From Candidatus Njordarchaeota archaeon (GTDB lineage Archaea; Thermoproteota; JANJXX01; Panguiarchaeales; Panguiarchaeaceae): 7,916 nucleotides of DNA. Below the pieces are notes generated by a model. That model did not search any database. It was not told the origin of the DNA and saw only the letters and a program-made list of their open reading frames with translations. Within the stretch, counting starts at the first letter, position 1, and the number at the start of each line of letters is the position of its first letter. Location of the stretch: the NCBI GenBank assembly GCA_029855985.1, contig JAGSHR010000125.1:1-7916 (forward strand), given 5' to 3'. Made by a program: the position numbers and the translations under genes. This document shows positions 1 to 5,701 of this stretch, in pieces.

Positions 1-447
1 GTATTAAGATTAACCAAAAACAAGGTCATTCCCGCGAAGAAAATATTGGTCTATGGGGATACACTCAAAACGAGGATTCTCATAGCGAATTTAAACAACC
101 TCGTTACTAATAAAGCCTTAGATGTGACCTGGGTAATCCCCCCTAACAAAGATAGGAAACACAAGTATGAAATAGACAACATCGAGATTTTAGAGGGCGA
201 ACTAGTGAAAGCGAAAGGCGATAAATGGGTTAAGGAGGTACACATAGAGAGTGAGGGATCAATAAAACATGTCAAAACAGATCTAGTGGTATTAGGTAAA
301 GAACAAGTTCCAGCAGTCAGTTTTTTAAAGAACGGTGAGAAGTATATGCCTAACATCTATTACTGTGGCGAAGCGAAACGCGAATTTTCATCAATAGAAG
401 ATATAATACAAGACTGTAAATCGACTATTCATGCTCTCTTGGACTAG
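1..447 (+). CDS. FAD/NAD(P)-dependent oxidoreductase, thioredoxin-reductase-like, C-terminal fragment
   Basis: The reading frame is open from base 1, so the 148 residues seen are the end of a larger protein and the TTG or GTG codons near base 46 are probably internal. The pattern is that of the second half of a pyridine-nucleotide-disulfide oxidoreductase: a Rossmann beta strand (KKILVYGD), a second strand ending in VTWVIPP, a beta meander with IEILEGELVKAKG and KEVHIES, a TDLVVLGKEQVPAVSFL stretch like the usual 'D.vv.a.G..P...fL', and a final PNIYYCGEA followed by a helix with DCKSTIHALLD. In relatives this end closes over the FAD. The canonical GxGxxG/A of the NAD(P)H site is not present (GDTLKT instead), and the usual GD of the FAD motif is GE. 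No Cys-x-x-Cys is visible in this part. Substrate cannot be told. The family call is inferred from pattern; 30 nt behind the stop is a T-run that may end transcription. Confidence 0.6.
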   Translation, partial: VLRLTKNKVIPAKKILVYGDTLKTRILIANLNNLVTNKALDVTWVIPPNKDRKHKYEIDNIEILEGELVKAKGDKWVKEVHIESEGSIKHVKTDLVVLGKEQVPAVSFLKNGEKYMPNIYYCGEAKREFSSIEDIIQDCKSTIHALLD

Positions 448-460
448 GAACAGATTAAAA

Positions 461-498
461 CTTTAATAAAATAACATTTTTTCTACATTCTTTATAGT
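461..498 (+). promoter_or_regulatory. Candidate promoter region for valS
   Basis: The 94 bp gap before valS holds two TATA-like stretches: CTTTAATAAAATA (461-473) and TTTATAG (491-497). The second would place a start of transcription roughly at 520, giving a leader of about 20 nt that keeps the GGTG ribosome site at 532-535. The choice between the two cannot be made from sequence alone. Confidence 0.3.
477..482 (+). terminator. Possible T-run terminator after the oxidoreductase gene
   Basis: Six T residues lie 30 nt behind the stop codon at 445-447, in AT-rich DNA without a hairpin. Archaeal RNA polymerase commonly stops at such T-tracts. A single short run is weak evidence. Confidence 0.3.
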
Positions 499-531
499 CA
501 ATTGTGTTACTGTAAACTAGAGACAAATAGT

Positions 532-535
532 GGTG
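532..535 (+). promoter_or_regulatory. Ribosome binding site that decides the valS start
   Basis: GGTG, the 3' half of the archaeal GGAGGTGA consensus, lies 6 nt before ATG 542. It overlaps the two upstream GTG codons (530, 533), which have no site of their own. Confidence 0.5.
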
Positions 536-541
536 TATATT

Positions 542-2938
542 ATGGAGCCTAAATTAAAAGAAAAACGATGGAACCCAAAGAAGGAACCAGAGATTTTCTC
601 ACTTTGGGAGAAAGAAGAACTCTATAAATTTGACCCAAACACTGATAAACCTGTGTTTAGCATAGATACTCCTCCCCCATATGCTAGCGGTAAATGGCAC
701 GTGGGGGGTGCAATACACTACGCTCAAATAGACATGATAGCGCGTTACATGAGAATGAAGGGGTATGCTGTACACTTCCCCATGGGAATAGATAGAAACG
801 GTTTGCCAGTAGAAGTTCAAGCCGAAAAAACGTACAATATCAATATGTGGGAGACACCCCGGGAAAAATTCTTAGAGCTATGTAGGGGTCTCCTTGATGA
901 ATACGAGAATGACATATTGAATGTTTGCAGAATGATGGGCTACTCAATGAACTCCCTGAAACCAGAGGATGTATATAGAACTGATTCCCCCGAATATCGA
1001 AAGATAACCCAAGCAACGTTCATAAGATTATACAAGAAGGGCTTGGTTTACGAGGCTTATAGACCAAATAATTGGTGTCCACGCTGTAAAACAACACTAG
1101 CTGACGCTGAACTTGAATACAAAAAGTCAACAACTAAACTTGTTTACGTTAAATTTAAACTAAAAGATGAAGATGGTTATATAACTGTTGCTACAACAAG
1201 ACCAGAGCTACTCCCAGCGTGTAAAGTAATAATTGTCCACCCAGATGATGATAGGTACAAACACCTTCACCACAAAAAAGCCATTGCCCCAATATTCGGT
1301 CAAGAACTCGAGATAATACCGCATCAAGAGGCAAATCCAGAGTTTGGAACCGGGGCTGTCATGATATGCTCATATGGAGACCAAACCGACGTCCGATTGT
1401 TTAGAGAGCTAAAACTAGAGCCAAAAATAGTTGTTAACACAGATGGTAAGATAGTAGAAGGCTACGGTAAGTATTCTGGTTTACCTATAAGGGAAGCAAG
1501 AGAACAAATAATAAAAGACCTAGAAGAAATGGGGCTGGTTGAGAAAATCGATTACATTGAACACAATATACCAATATGTTGGAGATGCAAGACCCCCGTA
1601 GAATTTATACCAATGAAGGAATGGTACCTAAAACAAACAGAGTTCCTAAAGGATTTGGAGAAAAACATACCGAAAATCAAGTTCCATCCTGACCACAGTA
1701 AACACATATTATTCAATTGGATCAAATCAGTAACAATAGATTGGCCCATCTCTAGAAGAAGATACTATGGGACAGAGATACCTATATGGTATTGCAAGTG
1801 CAATCACCATGTAATTTTGCCAGAGGAAGGCAAATACTATCAACCATGGAAAGATAAGCCCCCTGTGGATAAATGCCCAGTGTGTGGTTGTACCGAGTTC
1901 GAAGGGGAGTGGAGAACATTCGATACATGGTTTGATTCTAGCATTTCAGCACTTTATATTTCGGGGTACAATAGGGATGAAAAACTATTCAAGAAAGCGT
2001 TCCCCGTAAGTCTAAGACCTCAAGGTAAAGAGATCGTGAGAACGTGGTTATACTACACATTACTAAGGGTTTACCAACTCACAGGAAAGATGGCTTTCAA
2101 ACACGTTTGGATTAGCGGTCTAGTAATGGACGAGAAAGGGGAAGCTATGCACAAATCCAAGGGAAACGTAGTTTACCCTGGCCCAATTGTTGAAGAATAT
2201 GGTGCAGACGCATTAAGGTTAGCGGGAGCAACGGATGCAAAACTGGGAAGCGATATTCGTTTCTCAAAAGAAAGAGTGGCTGCAGCCTCTAGGTTCATAC
2301 AAAAACTATGGAGTATCGCTAGATTCGTTTCATTCTTCCCTACAGTTGAAGAAAAACCAGCACTACAAGAGGCGGACAAGTGGGTTCTCGCAGAATTAAA
2401 CAAATTGATAAAAGAAGTAACCGCGCTCTATGATGATTTCGACTTTTTCGGAGCACAATACGTGATAAACTTTGTATGGGATATTTTCGCTGATCATTAC
2501 ATAGAATTAGTGAAGGGGAGAGCCTGGGAGGGAAACGAAGTAGAGAAAAAAGCTGCATGGTGGACTCTGCATGAAGTCCTTAAGGCCGTTTTAAAATTAT
2601 TAGCGCCCGTAATACCCTTCGTAACAGATTACATTTACAGAGAGTTATACGGTAAAACTGTCCACTTAGAGCAATTCCCTGAATTATACGAAGTTGAAGA
2701 AGATTACCTAAAGTTAACAGAAATAATAACAAACGTAAACAGCGCAATTTGGAAAGCCAAAAGAAGTAAAAAGCTTTCACTTAAGTCCCCATTAAAGAAA
2801 CTATACCTTCCAAGTGACCTAAAGGGATTAGAAAATGACCTCAAAAGAATGCACCACGCAAGCGAGATTGTTTTCGGTGAACTCGGTGGGGAAATTATAG
2901 AAACTGAGAACGGGTTAAAGATCGGGATAGAACTTTAA
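542..2938 (+). CDS. valS: Valine--tRNA ligase (ValRS), archaeal type
   Basis: This class I aminoacyl-tRNA synthetase charges tRNA-Val in the cytoplasm and edits mischarged threonine. The 798-residue protein is complete. Residues 53-56 (HVGG) take the place of the HIGH signature after PPPYASGKW. A zinc knuckle follows with CPRC (179-182) and CWRC (346-349). The CP1 editing domain shows TTRPE (218-222) and GTGAVMICSYGDQTD (from 269). A second Cys cluster is C418, C420, C445, C448, C450. Then come DTWFDSS (461-467) and MHKSKGN (536-542) in the place of KMSKS. The C-terminal part is the helical anticodon-binding domain; the long coiled coil of bacterial ValRS is absent, as in short archaeal forms. 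ATG at 542 is chosen over in-frame GTG codons at 530 and 533 because GGTG at 532-535 gives a ribosome site 6 nt upstream and MEPKLKEKRW is a family-like start. It stands alone with its own promoter and overlaps the next, convergent gene by 24 bp. Identification is firm; the signature deviations are noted separately. Confidence 0.96.
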   Translation: MEPKLKEKRWNPKKEPEIFSLWEKEELYKFDPNTDKPVFSIDTPPPYASGKWHVGGAIHYAQIDMIARYMRMKGYAVHFPMGIDRNGLPVEVQAEKTYNINMWETPREKFLELCRGLLDEYENDILNVCRMMGYSMNSLKPEDVYRTDSPEYRKITQATFIRLYKKGLVYEAYRPNNWCPRCKTTLADAELEYKKSTTKLVYVKFKLKDEDGYITVATTRPELLPACKVIIVHPDDDRYKHLHHKKAIAPIFGQELEIIPHQEANPEFGTGAVMICSYGDQTDVRLFRELKLEPKIVVNTDGKIVEGYGKYSGLPIREAREQIIKDLEEMGLVEKIDYIEHNIPICWRCKTPVEFIPMKEWYLKQTEFLKDLEKNIPKIKFHPDHSKHILFNWIKSVTIDWPISRRRYYGTEIPIWYCKCNHHVILPEEGKYYQPWKDKPPVDKCPVCGCTEFEGEWRTFDTWFDSSISALYISGYNRDEKLFKKAFPVSLRPQGKEIVRTWLYYTLLRVYQLTGKMAFKHVWISGLVMDEKGEAMHKSKGNVVYPGPIVEEYGADALRLAGATDAKLGSDIRFSKERVAAASRFIQKLWSIARFVSFFPTVEEKPALQEADKWVLAELNKLIKEVTALYDDFDFFGAQYVINFVWDIFADHYIELVKGRAWEGNEVEKKAAWWTLHEVLKAVLKLLAPVIPFVTDYIYRELYGKTVHLEQFPELYEVEEDYLKLTEIITNVNSAIWKAKRSKKLSLKSPLKKLYLPSDLKGLENDLKRMHHASEIVFGELGGEIIETENGLKIGIEL

Positions 2939-3370
2939 GAATCCACCATTAAACAATTTTTTTACACTAAACAAGAAAATTGGTATCTTAGCTTCTATGT
3001 GAATCAAATGAGAGTAGCAAGGAGAATCCGTCGCACCAAACCCTCTCACAATAGCTTTTCCAAGCCCGTGTTTATGCAACACTCTAACTATGTCGCACTC
3101 ACTCAAGTTCTTCGAGTTAACCCAGTAAACAAACAAGAATATTACCTCTTCATGACTCGTAATGTAATCAATATGCCATTTTATTTTTTTATCGCGCTTA
3201 ATATGTCTTGATACTCTAGAAAAAATTCCTCCGGGTCCCATTGCAGAGCCAATGTATCCATAGTACTCGGGGTCGAGAGAGAAAGATTTTCCATAGTTAA
3301 GGGTTGAAATTTGAAGAACAAGAGGTCTCTCGATTTTAAAAACGAGGATGTATCTCCCTGTTAAACTCAT
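2915..3370 (-). CDS. DUF123 family GIY-YIG-like protein
   Basis: The 151-residue protein matches the DUF123 (COG1833) pattern, a GIY-YIG-related family common in archaea; members are presumed nuclease-like, but no substrate is established to my knowledge. Visible elements in order are GRYILVF (5-11), YGYIGSAMGPGG (37-48, the GIY-YIG-like part), SRVSRHI (51-57), KWHIDYI (64-70), SECDIVRVL (90-98) and GFGATDSPCYSHL (110-122). Relatives usually carry Asp-Cys-x-Cys in the last block; here the first Cys is Ser116 and only C118 remains. An extension of about 28 residues follows. ATG 3370 is preferred over GTG 3388 because the GTG itself is part of a GTGAGGT ribosome-site-like stretch, though its 11 nt spacing is long. 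The gene sits 24 bp behind the 3395-3910 gene on the same strand, so co-transcription is likely, and its last 24 bp overlap the end of valS. Family is clear, function is not. Confidence 0.9.
   Translation of the reverse strand: MSLTGRYILVFKIERPLVLQISTLNYGKSFSLDPEYYGYIGSAMGPGGIFSRVSRHIKRDKKIKWHIDYITSHEEVIFLFVYWVNSKNLSECDIVRVLHKHGLGKAIVRGFGATDSPCYSHLIHIEAKIPIFLFSVKKLFNGGFLKFYPDL
2957..2963 (+). terminator. T7 tract, probable valS terminator
   Basis: Seven T residues lie 18 nt after the valS stop. On the opposite strand the same bases encode part of the lysine-rich C-terminus of the convergent DUF123 gene, so the terminator is embedded in a coding region. Confidence 0.45.
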
Positions 3371-3394
3371 TTTTTCTTTTAACCTCACAGTATC

Positions 3395-3910
3395 TTAGAT
3401 TGTTAAACCAAACGTAGACTTGGTCGCTAATAATATCGATTCCCTTATGGCTTTTTTCGCAACCTCCTTGTTTATTTTTCCAAGCTTCTTAAGAACCTCG
3501 TGAACGTACCTAGCAAACAACAGTGGACGCGAAGAGAAAAAGTTCTTCTGAATCTCAACGAAAATGTAAAACTGTTGATTATCCAAAACTATTTCCTTTA
3601 TAACCAATTTCCTCTTGTCTTTAAGTAACACTTCTTCGGCATATTTAGCGAAAATGGTTATTTCAGCAACAAAAGCAGGATTAATCAACATCTTCTCTAA
3701 AAGATCATCACTGTCCGTGAAGTATTTTAATTGGGGTCCTAATTGAGCGTCAAATTCAATTATAAAAATATTCCTTATTCCTATTTCCCTTAAACTATCG
3801 CTTGTTTTCTTATCTAATGGTATAATCATTTCCTCAACGTTGAGCTCTGTAGCTTTCACATCGCTTGGAAGTAAGTCGTCAAATATGTCCTCAAAATCCC
3901 CTTGCTTCAT
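3395..3910 (-). CDS. Uncharacterised archaeal protein, possible longin/roadblock-like domain
   Basis: I do not recognise this 171-residue protein with certainty. An acidic, probably flexible N-terminus (1-30) precedes a domain that reads as strand-turn-strand (RNIFIIEF-DAQLGPQLKYF, about 46-64), a long helix (68-93), a second hairpin (KLVIKEIVLDNQQFYIFVEI, about 101-120) and C-terminal helices (129-165). The 'hydrophobic strand, FD..LGP, strand, helix, hairpin, helix' order resembles longin and roadblock-type domains, which in archaea occur with small GTPases; this is inference from pattern only. There is no signal peptide or membrane segment. The start at ATG 3910 is supported by AGAGG 8 nt upstream. 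It is the first gene of a likely two-gene unit with the DUF123 gene and is divergent from the 4067 gene, so the three may share regulation. Confidence 0.8.
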   Translation of the reverse strand: MKQGDFEDIFDDLLPSDVKATELNVEEMIIPLDKKTSDSLREIGIRNIFIIEFDAQLGPQLKYFTDSDDLLEKMLINPAFVAEITIFAKYAEEVLLKDKRKLVIKEIVLDNQQFYIFVEIQKNFFSSRPLLFARYVHEVLKKLGKINKEVAKKAIRESILLATKSTFGLTI

Positions 3911-3918
3911 CTTTTATT

Positions 3919-3923
3919 CCTCT
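3919..3923 (-). promoter_or_regulatory. Ribosome binding site of the 3395-3910 gene
   Basis: On the minus strand AGAGG stands 8 nt before ATG 3910 and fixes this as the start. Confidence 0.55.
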
Positions 3924-3941
3924 TGTTGCACTAAAATCATC

Positions 3942-3963
3942 GGAGGTCTATGAATAGGCTTCC
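3942..3963. promoter_or_regulatory. Imperfect palindrome in a divergent promoter region
   Basis: GGAGGTCTA and TAGGCTTCC are inverted copies (7 of 9 positions match) around a TGAA spacer. The site lies 32 bp before the minus-strand gene at 3910 and about 100 bp before the plus-strand gene at 4067, where an operator could control both. As plus-strand RNA it would form a 9 bp hairpin with two G-U pairs and a four-base loop. Its role is inferred from position. Confidence 0.3.
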
Positions 3964-4002
3964 TCTCTTAGTAAAACCTTCTAAAATCAAAAATAATCAA
4001 CC

Positions 4003-4011
4003 GTATATAAT
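4003..4011 (+). promoter_or_regulatory. Candidate TATA box for the 4067 gene
   Basis: GTATATAAT lies about 60 bp before ATG 4067; a start of transcription about 25 bp further down would give a leader of roughly 35 nt that keeps the ribosome site. A second GTATATA at 4038-4044 is too close to the gene to leave the ribosome site in the transcript. Confidence 0.35.
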
Positions 4012-4054
4012 TTTAATTCTTTTTTTGTATTTTAAATGTATATAGTGAATACTC

Positions 4055-4059
4055 GAGGT
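4055..4059 (+). promoter_or_regulatory. Ribosome binding site of the 4067 gene
   Basis: GAGGT lies 7 nt before ATG 4067, an ideal spacing, and settles the start codon. Confidence 0.6.
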
Positions 4060-4066
4060 AAATAGG

Positions 4067-4813
4067 ATGTCAAAAATTATAGTAGATATTTGGAGGACTA
4101 GTCTGCATCGAGAGGAAATAGGGATAAAAAAATCTGAGGAATATAGGGCTAAGTCGAGGAAGTTTACGGCTGATATGGATCTTTTTGGTAAGGTTAAAAT
4201 TGACAAAAGCGATTATGGTTATATTGGTTATAGGAAAAAGTTATGGGAGACTGATAAGTTAGAAAACAAAATATTGGATGTCAGATTGTTCGACGACACT
4301 ATGAACTGGCTTGGAACAATAGAAGAAAACCTCTTAAAAAGCGTCTTACTAACGATAGTTAACGAGGAAACATCACTAGCATTCGCTGTTACATTGAGAG
4401 ATACAAGAATAATGTTTCCCATTGAAAGCGTAAGAGCAAGATTCCTATCTGGCAACCTTTTTTCGCTCCCCTACATAAGCGATAATGGAGAAATCCAAGG
4501 GTTAATTTTAAAATCTAAGAAGTTATCGATTGGCGGTGACTGGGAAATAATCGACGCATTAACCAACAAAAAGATAGCTAAAGTGGATGGTAAAGTATTG
4601 GACATAGGGGGCAGATGGGAGATCGACGCCGACAAGATAAAAGACGAAAACTTAAGGAGAATTTTGATACTCTTTGCTGCGACTCTAAGGTTTTACGATG
4701 ACCTGAAAGAGCGGACAGAGAAACTCGTGGAGAAAATCAAGAAAGAGAAGAAATGGTTCAAGTTAAACAAGGCTATGATGTCATTATTCTATAACCCCAA
4801 AGTTAGAAGGTAA
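4067..4813 (+). CDS. Uncharacterised protein with LURP-one/YxjI-like beta repeat
   Basis: I cannot name this 248-residue protein. Residues 149-186 read KSKKLSIGGDWEI, then IIDALTNKKIAKVDGK, then VLDIGGRWEI: two LxIGGxWEI units 25 residues apart around a short 'D..t.k.iakVdGK' hairpin. That is the layout of LURP-one-related (YxjI, tubby-like barrel) proteins, where the repeated motif builds the beta barrel. The earlier part (70-115) has a similar 'D.rlFDdt.nwlGtI...LlksvlltIvneet.lAFaV' rhythm and may be the first half of the barrel. The tail (191-233) is a charged helix that could form a coiled coil. No signal peptide or membrane segment is seen. The first about 65 codons are richer in G and T on the coding strand than the rest. 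It is divergent from the longin-like gene and convergent with the eIF2B-like gene, 6 bp apart. That the gene is real is well supported by its ribosome site; the fold is inference. Confidence 0.82.
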   Translation: MSKIIVDIWRTSLHREEIGIKKSEEYRAKSRKFTADMDLFGKVKIDKSDYGYIGYRKKLWETDKLENKILDVRLFDDTMNWLGTIEENLLKSVLLTIVNEETSLAFAVTLRDTRIMFPIESVRARFLSGNLFSLPYISDNGEIQGLILKSKKLSIGGDWEIIDALTNKKIAKVDGKVLDIGGRWEIDADKIKDENLRRILILFAATLRFYDDLKERTEKLVEKIKKEKKWFKLNKAMMSLFYNPKVRR

Positions 4814-4819
4814 AAACAA

Positions 4820-5701
4820 TTAGAAAAGTTCACCGAGTATCTCACTAATTTTCTTTTTCATATTTTCCATTTCGTTCCCCTTGAAAACCCCAATATTTGT
4901 TACATACATCGCAACATATTCATGTTCTACAAGTTCAAACAAGGGAACAGTTGTTTTAATATTAGCATCCTTTATTTCTGGGAAAGCGTCAATAAACTCG
5001 AACTTTAGGGGTTTTTCCTCTAACTGTATCTTAAGAAAGTCCGCTAAAACAATAAAGGGTACACCCACATGATGCGCTGTTATGGCAAGCGTTTTGGTTC
5101 CAATTTTATTAGCAAACCCCTCTGGAATTACCGCATCGGCGCCAACCAATATTAACCTTGTTTTTTGGATATAATATGCAACTGCGAAATCAGGAATTAA
5201 ATGCACATTACACTTCGCAGCAGCAAGGTTTCTAGCTAAGGTGATCCCCTCATTTAATGGATGTGAAACTGGAACAAAAACGTTTCCAAGCTCGTTTTTT
5301 CTGCACAATCTTTGGATTACGTATTCAACTGTGGAGCTCCTACTAATTGTCATTAGACTGGTGCTTTCCGTGAGGTCTATAGAGTTTAGTAGGTTAGAAT
5401 AAATTTGCTTGTTAGACTCCTCTATTAAGTTTTCAACTCTTTCAGCAACTATCATTATCTGATCGAAATCCAGCTTGCCGCTTTCAATTACCATGCCAAA
5501 TATTTCCCTCAAGTTCTGTATCGGAGCCATAGTCGGTTTAACGCGTCTTAACCCATCAATAAATCCAAGAATGCTCTCAAGATTTCTTGTCTGAATAACT
5601 TTTTTAAAAAACTTGACCGTCTTTAAAGCTAGCTCCCTAGCACCCGACTCCATATCCGAATTAAGTTCATCCAGCAAATCCTCAATAAGAGACAAAATCA
5701 T
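4820..5701 (-). CDS. eIF2B alpha/beta/delta-like protein (aIF2B family)
   Basis: The 293 residues fit the family that includes regulatory eIF2B subunits, methylthioribose-1-phosphate isomerase (MtnA) and archaeal ribose-1,5-bisphosphate isomerase. A helical N-terminal domain (1-105, with ARELALKTVKFF at 21-32) precedes the Rossmann-like domain: LMTISRSSTVEYV (116-128), SHPLNEG (146-152), HLIPDFAV (167-174), LVGADAVIPEG (185-195), NKIGTKTLAI (198-207) and VPFIVLADFLK (214-224). The isomerases have Cys in a THCN motif where this protein has TISR (118-121), so the catalytic Cys is missing although Asp189 of GADA remains. An eIF2B-like binding or regulatory role is therefore more likely than isomerase activity; whether it acts in translation initiation is not known. 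Its ATG overlaps the sir2 stop as ATGA, so it is probably translated by coupling to sir2. The final residues reach to 6 bp from the convergent gene. Family assignment is firm, function open. Confidence 0.9.
   Translation of the reverse strand: MILSLIEDLLDELNSDMESGARELALKTVKFFKKVIQTRNLESILGFIDGLRRVKPTMAPIQNLREIFGMVIESGKLDFDQIMIVAERVENLIEESNKQIYSNLLNSIDLTESTSLMTISRSSTVEYVIQRLCRKNELGNVFVPVSHPLNEGITLARNLAAAKCNVHLIPDFAVAYYIQKTRLILVGADAVIPEGFANKIGTKTLAITAHHVGVPFIVLADFLKIQLEEKPLKFEFIDAFPEIKDANIKTTVPLFELVEHEYVAMYVTNIGVFKGNEMENMKKKISEILGELF
4849..4858 (+). terminator. Possible T-rich terminator of the 4067 gene
   Basis: TTTTCTTTTT lies 36 nt behind the stop codon at 4811-4813, inside the 3' end of the convergent eIF2B-like gene. 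The two genes leave only 6 bp between them, so any stop signal must lie in the other gene. Confidence 0.35.

Noticed and set aside
51..356. Minus-strand open frame opposite the oxidoreductase fragment
   Set aside because: The plus-strand frame shows a coherent oxidoreductase pattern, while this one shows none.
530..541. GTG codons as the valS start
   Set aside because: No ribosome site lies before them, and they overlap the GGTG site that serves ATG 542.
542..2938. valS as a decayed gene because of HVGG and AMHKS
   Set aside because: The frame is intact over 798 residues with all other editing, zinc and catalytic elements, and the archaeal branch tolerates signature variation.
2999..3211. 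Plus-strand 70-codon open frame
   Set aside because: It is antisense to the DUF123 signature blocks, which are unmistakable on the minus strand.
4820..5701. Ribose-1,5-bisphosphate isomerase or MtnA
   Set aside because: The catalytic Cys motif is absent (TISR), so an enzyme name would over-annotate.
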